A DNA stretch of 64,000 nucleotides. Source: an uncultured Gammaproteobacteria bacterium (GTDB lineage: Bacteria > Pseudomonadota > Gammaproteobacteria > Pseudomonadales > Azotimanducaceae). The stretch is taken from contig CAJWQG010000012.1 of NCBI GenBank assembly GCA_913045175.1, positions 1 through 64,000 on the forward strand, read 5' to 3'. Below are positions 44,017-53,729 of this stretch, piece by piece (within the stretch, counting starts at the first letter, position 1; the number at the start of each line of letters is the position of its first letter). Below the pieces are notes generated by a model. That model ran no database searches, was not told the DNA's origin, and saw only the letters and a program-made list of their open reading frames with translations. The position numbers were made by a program, and so were the translations under genes.

Positions 44017-46010
44017 ATGATTCATCGGCCAAGAACTACTCCGCGTTCGACCTGGAGCTAACTCACCAGGCGGTAAATTTCCGGTTGTTCGCTCGCCTGC
44101 TAGGATGGTTGCGACCGTATTACCTGACACTATTCACCAGTATCACCCTTGTGATTACTGCCGCTGCCACGATGGTTCTGATGCCTGTTATTACCGGTAG
44201 AGTTATCATCGATACTATCCTTTTGCCCAATCCCGACTCGAATAACCTACCCGATTACGGGCTAATAGCCGCAACAAACTGGGTACAAGGCTGGCTGGAT
44301 GTAGAAGCGCTGATTGCCGCCGGGATCATCTACATCATCCTCGTTCTGGCACAGGCATTTCTGATGTTTGCACATCAGCTAACGCTTGCCAGCTGTGCAT
44401 TGAAGGCATTGCGAGATTTGCGCCTTGATCTGTTCGCAAGTCTGGAGCGAAAACCCGCGTCGTTTTACGACAACGTCGCGGTAGGGCGCGTCATGACCCG
44501 AGTTACCAACGACGTTGAAAACCTGTTTGCGCTGCTCACAGGTTTTGGCATGCTCGCCGGAGAGTTCGTCCCCTTCTTTCTGGCACTCTTTTTGATGTTG
44601 CACATCAGCGCGGAGCTTACGGGCATTGTGTTAATCGTCTTACCGATAGCCGCATTCGCTACTTATCTATTTCGCCGTGCCATGTCGCGGATCTTTCGAC
44701 TGATCCGTGACTCCGTATCAGCATTAAATCAATACATGCAGGAAGACCTTTCCGGAATAGACATCGTGCAGTTATCTGGTCGTGAAGAGATGAATATCGA
44801 GCAGTATCGAGAACTGAACCAGGAGAATCGTAAGCAGGAATATCGCGCAATCGACTTCGAAACCGTCTATGACAATTTCAACAATTCGCTCGCCAGCCTC
44901 GCGATTGCCGGGATTATTTGGTACGGGGGCGGTGCGGTATTGCAAAATGAAATTACCCTCGGGGCGATGGTTCTGTTTACCCAGTTGGTTAACATGATGA
45001 TCACCCCTATCGTCGCACTCGGTCAGCAGTTCAACACGCTTTTTCGATCAATGGCGTCCGGGGAACGAATCTTTCAGGCACTGGATTGGGAAGAACAACT
45101 CCATGAACCCGAGAACCCGATTCAGTTACCGGAACGTATTTCCGGGGAAGTGGAGTTCAAAAACCTGACATTTAGCTACTCCAATGACGAACCAGTTCTA
45201 AAGGATGTTTCGTTTAAGATCGCCCCCGGGGAAAAACTTGCCGTTGTAGGACCCACTGGTTCTGGCAAGAGCACCATTATCCGGTTGTTGGTCAGGTTCT
45301 ATGATTTTGACAACGACATGATCTTCCTGGATAGCCACGATGTAAACCAGATTCATAGCAAGGACCTGCGTAACCGCGTGGGCGTCGTGCTGCAGGACTT
45401 CCACATATTCTCGGGCACCATTCGCGAAAACATTACGCTTAATAATCCAGATATTTCAAACGAACGTGCAGAGTGGGCAGCGCGCGTCGTCAATGCAGAT
45501 CAATTTATAAGAAAACTGCCGGACGGATATGATTCAGAACTCGGCGAACGTGGCCGGTCTCTATCCCAGGGACAACGCCAACTGTTGGCCTTTGCCAGGG
45601 TGTTGGCAGCAGACCCTGAAATCCTGATCCTCGATGAAGCAACAGCGAGTATCGACACACCTACAGAACTCATTATTCAAGACGCACTACACAAGCTCAC
45701 TGAAGGTCGAACGTCGATTATAATCGCACACCGACTTCAAACCATTCGCGAATGCGATCGTATTTTAGTAATACATCATGGTCTGGTAAGAGAAATTGGT
45801 ACCCACAAAGAGCTAATCGAGAAACAAGGGATCTATTACACGCTGCATGAACTACAGTTTCAGGATGGAAGTGTTGCCGAGGAACTGATCGGCAAGCTAC
45901 CCGAAGAAGAGGAGGTTCCCGTTACCTGGTCTGAGGACGAACAAGCTGAAGTTGATCGGGAAAAATATGAGGAACCTATCGACGCCCCAAATCCAATAGG
46001 ACCTCGTTAA
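44013..46010 (+). CDS. ABC exporter half, partner subunit (MdlB/YheH-like)
   Basis: A 665-residue half-transporter with six helices, then an ATPase with Walker A GPTGSGKST, Q-loop VLQDFHIFSG, a signature altered to LSQGQRQL, Walker B ILILDEATASID with intact catalytic Glu, and H-loop IAHRL. With the degenerate Walker B of the partner, the heterodimer has one competent site (Walker B of this chain) and one weak site. An acidic C-terminal tail of about 40 residues (PEEEEVPVTWSEDEQAEVD) follows. It overlaps its partner gene by 4 bases. Confidence 0.88.
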   Translation: MNDSSAKNYSAFDLELTHQAVNFRLFARLLGWLRPYYLTLFTSITLVITAAATMVLMPVITGRVIIDTILLPNPDSNNLPDYGLIAATNWVQGWLDVEALIAAGIIYIILVLAQAFLMFAHQLTLASCALKALRDLRLDLFASLERKPASFYDNVAVGRVMTRVTNDVENLFALLTGFGMLAGEFVPFFLALFLMLHISAELTGIVLIVLPIAAFATYLFRRAMSRIFRLIRDSVSALNQYMQEDLSGIDIVQLSGREEMNIEQYRELNQENRKQEYRAIDFETVYDNFNNSLASLAIAGIIWYGGGAVLQNEITLGAMVLFTQLVNMMITPIVALGQQFNTLFRSMASGERIFQALDWEEQLHEPENPIQLPERISGEVEFKNLTFSYSNDEPVLKDVSFKIAPGEKLAVVGPTGSGKSTIIRLLVRFYDFDNDMIFLDSHDVNQIHSKDLRNRVGVVLQDFHIFSGTIRENITLNNPDISNERAEWAARVVNADQFIRKLPDGYDSELGERGRSLSQGQRQLLAFARVLAADPEILILDEATASIDTPTELIIQDALHKLTEGRTSIIIAHRLQTIRECDRILVIHHGLVREIGTHKELIEKQGIYYTLHELQFQDGSVAEELIGKLPEEEEVPVTWSEDEQAEVDREKYEEPIDAPNPIGPR

Positions 46011-46079
46011 CTAGTTTCTTTGCACAGAGTCCTGATTCTGCTCCTCGAGGCACGATATTGAGTTGCCGAACAGAACTAA

Positions 46080-47726
46080 CTAGAGCGGATCAGTAACTCG
46101 TCGTGCCCGGTACTTCCCAGCCTGGTGTAACGTTAACGAAGACGCAGGCTTAGCCTGTGATCCATTGAATTCTATTTCTGCGCTCATGTCATCGAAGTAG
46201 AATTTCGTTGTGCTTGTCGCGTATACGGGGACACGCGGGGCATCAGTCATCTGCACAAATAGTTGAGCACCTTCTCTTATCACCACAATCGTCTTTTCAT
46301 CAGATAGGCGATAGGTACCTACATAACGCTCAAGCGTCTCGACAGGGATCACACGTATCCAGCGTTCTCCTTCCGTCCCGGCCTTGCGTCCTATCCGCTG
46401 ATTCTCTGCTTCGGTTAAGATAATACCAACGATGCTACCGGTCTTGCTTCGGTCAAAACCAATCAGCATCTCGGACCCCTCAATCGAAAACTCATCTTTG
46501 GCTCCCCTCGACAAGGTGAAACGGAGCTTATCGGCAGACTGTCCATAGAGATTTTCCCCATCAGACGTAAGCCTCAGGCTGAAGCCCCCACTAAACTGAT
46601 ACGTCCCAAGATAATCGGCATAGTCGCCCACCGGATCAACCGTGGCTATGATGGGCAGCTCTATACTGGAGTCAAGAAGGTGTCCTCCAAGAAAGTCGAT
46701 CTCTCTCAACATCGCGTTTGCCAATACCACAGAACCGATTTGAGGCCCTTTCACAAAAGCAACGAAACTTCGATACCCTCCAGTCACGCTGTTGTGCCAA
46801 AAAACACGCCCGTCTCCAACCTGACGAATCATCCATCCCAGGCCTACCTCACCAGGGTATTCAGGCAATTGACTATGAGGCTGTTGCGCAAGTTCCAACT
46901 TATCGCCAACGGGCCCCTTGGGAGCCGCCAAATTAGCCTGCACGTATCTCACCATATCATCGAGGCTGGCATATATTGCACCTGACGCTGCGAGCGCATT
47001 CAGGCTCGATGACGGCACGGTTTCGAACATATTGTCATGGCCCGAGAGCAGGCCGTCTGGTTGCTCACCTCCAGCCACAACAATCGTGGACTTCATACCT
47101 AAGGGGTCCGTAATCCTGGAAGCTAACAGGCTTTCATAGCGTCCCCCCTGTGCGACACCAATCAGATAGCCAAGCAAGCCCATCCCCAGTGGGGAGAACT
47201 CAAAACGTTCTCCTGGAAGATAAACAAGCTCATATTCTCGAAGGAACGCAAGAAGCTCCCTTTCGCCATAGTACCGGTAAACATCCGGGTTGTTCCGAGC
47301 AGCTGACGGTAGATTGTTTGGAAATCTCGGCAATCCAGAGCTATGAGTTGCCAGATCCACAAGTCTGATCGGCACGTCCGCTAACATCGGTACTTTTTGG
47401 TTCAGGAGACTCCCAATCGGCGTATCCAGTTGAACCTGATCCCTCAGAACCGCGTCTGCCAGCAGCACACCGGTAAAGGTCTTGGTAATCGACCCGATGC
47501 TAAACAGGGAACTGCTATCGCACTCCCCGGCAACGTGCTTCTTCACACCTTCAGGCTGAACCTGTGCGATAGCAATACACACACCATCTGGCGCTGTTAA
47601 ACCCAGCCTGTCTACATAGACCGTGGTGTCCTGCCATGAATCAGCACACGTTACCCCGGACCAGAGAAGTACCAATGCGTGAACTGTCCTCATAAGAGTG
47701 CTGGACACTTCAATGCGCTTTTTCAT
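46080..47726 (-). CDS. Serine beta-lactamase-like (class C/PBP4 fold) exported protein
   Basis: A 548-residue protein with a signal peptide (about residues 12-28) and a beta-lactamase-related domain at about 40-350. The S-x-x-K motif is S79-I-T-K82 in SIGSITKTF. The place of Y-x-N reads F177-S-P179 (GERFEFSPLGMGLLGY), so both usual residues are changed. The third motif is WHNSVTGGYRSFV. A C-terminal region (370-548) is lipocalin-like beta, as in many PBP4/EstB relatives (VGDYADYLGTYQFSGGFSLRL, LERYVGTYRLSDEKTIVV). It could be an esterase, a DD-peptidase or inactive. The ATG overlaps the stop of the M16 gene. Confidence 0.82.
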   Translation of the reverse strand: MKKRIEVSSTLMRTVHALVLLWSGVTCADSWQDTTVYVDRLGLTAPDGVCIAIAQVQPEGVKKHVAGECDSSSLFSIGSITKTFTGVLLADAVLRDQVQLDTPIGSLLNQKVPMLADVPIRLVDLATHSSGLPRFPNNLPSAARNNPDVYRYYGERELLAFLREYELVYLPGERFEFSPLGMGLLGYLIGVAQGGRYESLLASRITDPLGMKSTIVVAGGEQPDGLLSGHDNMFETVPSSSLNALAASGAIYASLDDMVRYVQANLAAPKGPVGDKLELAQQPHSQLPEYPGEVGLGWMIRQVGDGRVFWHNSVTGGYRSFVAFVKGPQIGSVVLANAMLREIDFLGGHLLDSSIELPIIATVDPVGDYADYLGTYQFSGGFSLRLTSDGENLYGQSADKLRFTLSRGAKDEFSIEGSEMLIGFDRSKTGSIVGIILTEAENQRIGRKAGTEGERWIRVIPVETLERYVGTYRLSDEKTIVVIREGAQLFVQMTDAPRVPVYATSTTKFYFDDMSAEIEFNGSQAKPASSLTLHQAGKYRARRVTDPL

Positions 47727-50487
47727 AAAGGGGCTCCATTAACAGGCACAGTATCGAACTTCCCTCGACTAAACACCAATAACCGCTCGTCCTCCAGACT
47801 AGACCGTATCCACCTGATGAAAATTGCCATATCACGTTTTGATAAGTTTGCGACTTCATCAGCGATTTTTTGATTCGAATCGAAGGTGTGGACTCCAAGA
47901 TCGAGGTCATTCCAATAACGCGAACTTCGATCAGATAGATTCTTGTCGCTCTCCAGAAGAATATCGATCAACCCTCGCTTGTGAACATCAAAATCCTTCT
48001 TGGTAAATGCCTCAATGACCCGAATCTGGTGGTCAACGAAGTCGACAATCTTCTGTTCCAGAACATCTGTTGGGGCTACGGGGGACTGAATCACGAAGGT
48101 CACACCACCCCTGCGGTAAACAGGACCGCTATGTACCTGTACCACATAACCCAATTGTTGATCCGTTCGGAGCGATGCAAAAAAAGCACTTTGAAGCAGA
48201 TGGCTCAGCAATCTGCTTTTTGCCTGGGACTTAACACTATCGTCCGGATCCTGGACCCGCAATGCAATTCACGCGTCATCATGATCTATAACAACTTCAT
48301 CCAGATGGGCCTGATTCACCTCCCTGACCTGAGGCTTAGTCGACAGAAAATCCTGCAGTGAAAGATGTCTATCCAGAGCTACGCGTAATTTTTCGACATC
48401 CTCCATAGCTACATTTCCATGCACCATCGCTAGCACATCCACGGACGCCAGCTTTGCTTCACGCCAAGAGATCATGTCTTTCAAAGAAACTGCTTCGAGA
48501 TAGTCGGCCTGTTCCAGAGCACCCCAACTACTAGATAGCAACAGGTCATGGACCGCAGACTGCGTCTGACGAAAAGGTAAATCTCGTTGGGAGTTTCTCA
48601 GATCGCGCAACAGCTCCGTCTTAAGTACATCAAACCTATCCGGTTTGATATCAAGTTCCACAAAGCTGGCCAGCAGCTTGTTCAATAACACAAGCTGTCT
48701 GTCGTTGTATCCAAATGTTGCGATACGAAAACCCTTGGGAGGCGATGACACTCTATACCCAACTCCGGCCAGAAACGCCGGGTAAACAAGCGTGTTCAGA
48801 TCGTCCCAGACAAGGCGTTTGTATAGCGCCGCCGACACCACATTCTGCAAAGAAATCAGTCCCTGCGCATCACGCAAACTGATATCGATGTTTGACCTTG
48901 GTACACCAAACTCGGTATCGACGTCGAACCAGATCTGTCCACTTTTATCATCGAAGACCAAACGTGGACCTTGTCCGTCGTCCTCACGAATCGTTAGATC
49001 CTGGGGCAGGAACGTGTTGGGTTCTGGTAAATCTAACTCTCCAGGTACCGCTTCAATAATCGAGAGAGGCCCCCTATCTAACGAGTAGCCGACCTTAAAC
49101 CAGGACTCCACGCTATCGGTTTGCACATCATGTCCGATAACTTCTAACAGAACATTGTCTAGTCGCAGATATCCAAGATATTCATTGATGAGTTCGGGAT
49201 CGAATTCTTCCATCAGGTAGGGATAGGTCAACAGATCCTTAGGTGGATATGACGCGAGATCTGGAGACATGCCATATACAGTCGACAATGGATCACTTTC
49301 CTCCTCAAAACGAAACGCCAGGTCTGAGACAATCCCCTGCTCTTTAAAACGCCACTCTTCAGGATCTTGAGATTTTAGTAGCTCAATGTAGTCGAACAAC
49401 AAATCCGTAATCTGGGGGACATGATCTCTACCCTCTTCCGTGAGCCCTATACTTACTGCCAGCAAGCTGGTCGAATCATCTGCTTTCACACCACCCGCAG
49501 ACAACCAGGTAATCCAGCCTTTCTCTATCAATACACGGTGCAGACTGCCTTCACCTTCATGACCAATCAGATTCGCCAGGTAGTTTCCCGGTTTTTGCCG
49601 ATAGAATGGATCAAGCAGTGGTAGAGGAAAACTGAATCGTAACGAATGATTTTGCTCAAGGGACTGATGCGTTAACGTCGCTGGAAGTTGTCCAGGTAAA
49701 AATAATGGCTCGCTCACTTTGTGGGGTGCCAGCGCTCTATTCTCGATCTCCATCGCCATCCGTACAACCCAGGACTCAATCACATCCAAAGGTTCATTGC
49801 TTAGCACCACCAGCCCCATCTGGTTGGAAGAGTATTCATCCTCAAAAAAGGATCTAAGCGCCTCATGCACGCCCGAGTCCAGCGTTTCCAGGTTACCTAT
49901 ACTAAATTTAACGTAGGGATGATCAGGATTCGCGGCAACGGTTCTTGCAATTTGTGCACGCCAGCCGTCATCTTTCAGATATAGCCGATACTCTGAGTCT
50001 ACTGCGTTTTTTTCACGCTCAACGTAGTCATAGTCAAGCTTTGGAGAAACAAAAAACTGCGTAAACCGATCCATCGCCTGCCGAAAATAGCCTGGTTGGA
50101 TATCGAAGAAAAAGTTGGTGTAGTCAGTGCCCATAGCCGCATTCTGCGAGCCACCATGGGACTCCACAAATATGGAAAAACCGTCTGGATCCGGATACTT
50201 CTGGGTACCAACAAACAGCATGTGTTCCAGAAAGTAAGCTAGTCCGGGGTAGGCGTCGGGATCGGAATAGTTACCACGATAGACACTAAGCGACGCAGCG
50301 GCGCGGTCGGTGTCTTGATCTGAGATAAGGACAACGCGCAGGTTATTGGCAAGTTTCAGATAACGATAGTGACGGTCATCGTTTGGGCTCTTGGGAATCT
50401 CTTCGCGCGCCTTCACCACACTATCAATATCATAAGGTGTAATAGCGCATGACTGCAGGAGTATCGCCATCGCAGCGCCAAAAACAT
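47723..50487 (-). pseudogene. M16 (insulinase/pitrilysin) peptidase, decayed: opal stop, N-terminal frameshift, altered zinc motif
   Basis: One long frame (47723..50470) matches a full-size pitrilysin-type M16 peptidase of 915 codons with a single TGA at 48269..48271 (codon 734). Upstream has NNLRVVLISDQDTDRAAASLSV and GLAYFLEHMLFVGTQKYPD; downstream has FFASLRTDQQLGYVV. The zinc motif HxxEH reads Y79-F-L-E82-H83, so the first ligand is lost by one base change (TAC for CAC). The best ribosome site, TAGGAGGT, points to ATG 50487, which is one frame away from MAILLQSCAIT; a one-base indel would join them into a normal lipoprotein signal. Three defects suggest decay or errors. It sits upstream of and overlaps the beta-lactamase-like gene. 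Confidence 0.75.
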
Positions 50488-50573
50488 GCTTCTACCTCCT
50501 AGTAGAGAGAACATCATCTGTTGTGCAGTTTTTTCTGCAACTTAAGCTTGAAGCGAACCCGCTGGGGGATTCG

Positions 50574-50778
50574 ATACCGTCTATTCGAAGGGAATAGCGG
50601 TCTTGATGCCCCAGAGCCGGTGGAGGGGTGCTCGTTTGCGTAAGGAATATATTCACCGCCGTAGAGCCGATCCTGGACCCCGGATCACTTGAGACCGCGA
50701 TCATGCCCGAAGGCGCAAGCGCAAGTCACCGTAAGGCGGGAAACGACTGGAGCAAAGAAGTACCCCTCTGCCGGCTCG
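50574..50778. repeat. 205-bp direct repeat, copy A
   Basis: This stretch matches 50984..51188 base for base in length (205 bp, no gaps seen) with about 18 substitutions, mostly transitions, roughly 91 percent identity. A central block (from GTTTGCGTAAGG, about 45 bases) is unchanged. No convincing open frame is shared. It could be a non-coding RNA or part of a duplicated mobile element. Confidence 0.75.
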
Positions 50779-50817
50779 GTCGGTGTTCATGCACAAACCC
50801 GTCGGAGGAAGCGGGAC

Positions 50818-50952
50818 ACTATTTCGCGCCGCTCGTTCTCGGCCTTGCTGAGAGTCTCGTTTGTGCCCTCGTTGGTCGCCTGGGTGGAGTGATATCGGGG
50901 TTGCGATGGGCTGTCTCGGCGGCCGTTCGCTATGTTTGCGGCGCGAAATAGT
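50818..50952. repeat. 135-bp element with 15-bp terminal inverted repeats
   Basis: ACTATTTCGCGCCGC at 50818..50832 is exactly complemented at 50938..50952. The element lies between the two 205-bp repeats. Its size resembles the inverted-repeat elements at 31.4-31.8 kb, but the centre is not clearly related. No transposase frame is present, so it is MITE-like if mobile at all. Confidence 0.6.
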
Positions 50953-50983
50953 ACCCCCCTTCCCCCAGCTCAGTAGTAGATCA

Positions 50984-51188
50984 ATACCGTCTACTCAAAG
51001 GGATTAGAGGTCTCGATGCCTGAGAGTCGGTGGAGGGGCGCTTGTTTGCGTAAGGAATATATTCACCGCCGTAGAGCCGATCCTGGACCTCGGATCATTT
51101 GAGACCGCGATCATGCTCGAAGGCGCAAGCGCAAGTCTCCGTAAGGCGGGGAACGACTGAAGTAAAGAAGTACCCCTCTGCCGGCTCG
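50984..51188. repeat. 205-bp direct repeat, copy B
   Basis: Second copy of the repeat at 50574..50778, same orientation and same length. It ends 17 bases before the MarR-GNAT stop. The gene-free stretch 50488..51204 holds only these repeats and the inverted-repeat element between them. Confidence 0.75.
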
Positions 51189-51204
51189 CTCTACCTAATT
51201 AGCG

Positions 51205-52197
51205 CTACCGGGTTTCGCCAGACCCGTTTGATCCGCTTAGTTCAAGTTCCATATACGTATCCGCACGGGTGTAGCTGGATGTATGAGGGAATGGTTTCTG
51301 CTCAAATCCCAGGTCCTGATACAGACCCATCGCTGCTGCCAATGTGCTGTTAGCCTCAAGAAAAAGGCGGTCGAGCTGACGCTCTTTTGCCAGGTTAATA
51401 GTTGCCTCTCCCAACAGACGACCTACTCCCCTACCCCTTGCCTTCGGGTCAACCGCCATCTTCGCTAGTTCTCCGATACCACCATCGTGCATGACCAGCG
51501 CACAGGTGCCGATAACCTGGTTGGTATCACTCAGCGCAAAGAATATCTCGCCACCTGGGTCTATGATATATCGTTCAGGCTGATTCAATGTTGGTCCATC
51601 CGCCTCCTCAAGCTCGAAGTAAAAATTGATCCACTCCTCGTTTAGCTTTGCAAAGGCGCTTTGGTACAACGGGCCATAGGGAATAATCCTAACCTCAGAT
51701 TCCTGCGTACTGAATCGGTCAATAAACCGTGCGTAGAGGCTCCTTTGTTCCAGCGCATCTTCCAGTCGATTCAGAAACTCAAGATCTCCAGACTGATCGG
51801 CCACTTCTTGTAAGGCAGCTCGAGCAGCGCGCCAAAGCGGCTCAATCTCTATAAGAATAGCCTTTCCATGGATAGTAAGCGCTAACACACGCTTTCTCTT
51901 GTCACTCACATCCTTATAGGCAGCGACCAATCCTTCCGAGATCATCTCTTTTGATATTTGGTTAATTCCCGGATGGGAAACACCAAGCGCTCGAGCAATA
52001 TCAGTCACAGAGGTGGGGCCAGCCTCCTTCAGATAAAAAAATACGGGAAACCATTTCGGCTCGAACGTAATACCGGAATGGCGATACAGTTTTTGACCAT
52101 CTCGCTGCAACTGATCCGACAACCGCTTCAAGCGAAATCCAAGCGCAAGCACGCCCATATGCTCTTTAAGATCGATATTTCCAATTGGGTTAACCAC
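51205..52197 (-). CDS. MarR-type regulator fused to a GNAT acetyltransferase
   Basis: A 330-residue two-domain protein. Residues about 15-145 are a MarR-like winged helix (TSVTDIARALGVSHPGINQISKEMISEGLVAAYKDVSDKRKRVLALT). Residues about 165-325 are a GNAT domain (EIFFALSDTNQVIGTCALV, ELAKMAVDPKARGRGVGRLLGEATINLA with the acetyl-CoA loop RGRGVG, LFLEANSTLAAAMGLYQDLGFEQ). Such fusions are a known architecture. It is divergent from the desaturase gene, with palindromes in the 274-base gap, so it may regulate itself and the desaturase. Confidence 0.88.
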   Translation of the reverse strand: MVNPIGNIDLKEHMGVLALGFRLKRLSDQLQRDGQKLYRHSGITFEPKWFPVFFYLKEAGPTSVTDIARALGVSHPGINQISKEMISEGLVAAYKDVSDKRKRVLALTIHGKAILIEIEPLWRAARAALQEVADQSGDLEFLNRLEDALEQRSLYARFIDRFSTQESEVRIIPYGPLYQSAFAKLNEEWINFYFELEEADGPTLNQPERYIIDPGGEIFFALSDTNQVIGTCALVMHDGGIGELAKMAVDPKARGRGVGRLLGEATINLAKERQLDRLFLEANSTLAAAMGLYQDLGFEQKPFPHTSSYTRADTYMELELSGSNGSGETR

Positions 52198-52240
52198 TGT
52201 ACACCTTCGCTTCTATAGGATTATTTATTATATTAATTAC

Positions 52241-52252
52241 GTAACTAGTTAC
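52241..52252. promoter_or_regulatory. Palindromic candidate operator between MarR-GNAT and desaturase genes
   Basis: GTAACTAGTTAC is an exact 12-bp palindrome in an AT-rich stretch, 44 bases upstream of the MarR-GNAT start. MarR proteins bind such sites, often over their own promoter. The rest of the 274-base gap shows AT-rich runs but no clear promoter for the desaturase. Confidence 0.5.
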
Positions 52253-52471
52253 CTATATTATTACTTTAAATGACCATTGTTAAGTGATTATGAGGCGAAA
52301 CACGAACTAAGAGTGACCGCTCGATTAGAGAAGGGACTGATGTTTGAAGGCCAATTCGCAAAAGTGACTAATAATCATGCACAGATAAGCCAGGGTCTAT
52401 TTACATTTACTATGACCACTTATACCATCCGCAAATGAATGCCAGCCCAAGTTGCCCGATAGTAGTCAGAA

Positions 52472-53302
52472 TTGTTTAAGCATCCCGCAGACCGTCTCCC
52501 CGTCCTTCTAATACTTTCGTTTACGCTTCTCGATTTTGCGGTGTATTTCCTGGTGGAAAATTTTTGGGTCTTGCTGGCTTACTTCCTGGCAGGCATCCTT
52601 CCAAAAGGGTGTATCTGTGCCTGGAACCATCATCACCAGCACAGGCCTACTTTCCATTCAGTCTTTTTGAACAGGATAATAGAGCTTAGCTATGCATTTC
52701 ATACGGGTGTAACCACCAACCTGTGGTTGCTGCACCATGTGTTGGGTCACCATCATAATTACCTGGACCAGACCGTTGATGAGAGCCGCTGGAAAAGAAA
52801 AGACGGGACAAAAATGGGTGTGCTTGAGTACACCTGGAGTGTTGCAAGTACTTCTTACTACCGCGGTTACCAGGTTGGAAAAAACTATCCTGATCTGTAT
52901 CGCACACATCTTATCTACACATTACTGACCGTCGGGGTAGTCGTTGGCCTGACAATCCACCTACCCATGCAGGCGTTGTTTGTCTTCATCTTTCCGATGA
53001 TAGTTGGGCTGCTTATTACAGCCTGGGCGACATATGATCATCACGCGGGACTTGAGAGCCAGGATGATTTTCTTGCCTCCTACAACAACTTGAACCCAAT
53101 CTTTAATTTCCTGTGCGGCAATCTTGGATATCACACTGCACATCACTATAGACAGGGTGTTCATTGGTCGGAGCTACCCCAACTGCATGAGGAAATACAG
53201 GATAAGATTCCCCAGGAACTTTACCGAAGTTCCCTGTGGGATATGTGGACCTTAAATCCAGTCTATCGGTTCCTCGCAAGACTATTTGGTATAGCAACCT
53301 AG
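52472..53302 (+). CDS. Membrane fatty acid desaturase
   Basis: A 276-residue integral membrane di-iron desaturase with all three histidine boxes: HHHQH (about 53-57), HHVLGHHHN (about 88-96) and GYHTAHH (about 219-225), plus helices at 10-45 and 145-190. The family adds double bonds to acyl chains of lipids. The only in-frame start is TTG 52472, with a stop three codons upstream and no ribosome site; ATG 52437 lies one frame off. So either the weak TTG is used or the N-terminus has a frameshift. A PaaI-like thioesterase gene follows after 28 bases. Confidence 0.85.
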   Translation: MFKHPADRLPVLLILSFTLLDFAVYFLVENFWVLLAYFLAGILPKGCICAWNHHHQHRPTFHSVFLNRIIELSYAFHTGVTTNLWLLHHVLGHHHNYLDQTVDESRWKRKDGTKMGVLEYTWSVASTSYYRGYQVGKNYPDLYRTHLIYTLLTVGVVVGLTIHLPMQALFVFIFPMIVGLLITAWATYDHHAGLESQDDFLASYNNLNPIFNFLCGNLGYHTAHHYRQGVHWSELPQLHEEIQDKIPQELYRSSLWDMWTLNPVYRFLARLFGIAT

Positions 53303-53330
53303 TCCTCAATTAACGAAAAAGGGGTTCAGA

Positions 53331-53729
53331 ATGAGCCTACGGCCCGACGCTAATCACTGTTTTGTATGTGGCCCAGGAAATCCCATCGGACTCCAACTGT
53401 CGTTTCATCTTGATGGTGAAATATGTAGAAGTGAGTTCACCCCTCAGCAAAACCATTGCGGCTACGATGGCGTGACTCATGGAGGCATCATCTTTAGCGC
53501 ACTAGACGACGTGATGGCCAATTGGCTGTTCCTAAAGGGCATCAGAGCTTACACGGCGAAATGCGATATTCGCTACAAAGGCCCCTTACCAGTTGGAACA
53601 ACAGTCAACCTAGAAGGCATTTGTGTCAAAGAGAAAGCTCGTCTGGCCTTACTCAAAGGGAAGATGTTCAGACAGGATAATGGTGAACTGGTAGCCGAAA
53701 CAGAAGCCAGCTTCATGAAGGCACAATAA
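53331..53729 (+). CDS. PaaI-like hot-dog thioesterase
   Basis: A 132-residue single hot-dog protein. It begins with the Cys pair of this branch (NHCFVCGPGNPIGLQL) and continues with DGVTHGGIIFSALDDVMANWLF, the helix carrying the catalytic acid, and DIRYKGPLPVGTTVNLEG. Such enzymes hydrolyse acyl- or aryl-CoA thioesters. It lies 28 bases after the desaturase on the same strand. It overlaps the convergent lytic transglycosylase by 17 bases. Confidence 0.85.
   Translation: MSLRPDANHCFVCGPGNPIGLQLSFHLDGEICRSEFTPQQNHCGYDGVTHGGIIFSALDDVMANWLFLKGIRAYTAKCDIRYKGPLPVGTTVNLEGICVKEKARLALLKGKMFRQDNGELVAETEASFMKAQ

Noticed and set aside
48269-48271. In-frame TGA of the M16 gene read as a second selenocysteine codon
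   Set aside because: Only a weak 4-bp stem (GUCC/GGAC) follows, no Cys-containing motif surrounds it, no M16 selenoproteins are known to me, and the same gene has other defects.
50628-51353. Open frames of about 65-107 residues across the 205-bp repeats
   Set aside because: They are in different contexts in the two copies, lack ribosome sites and are not preserved between copies as one product.
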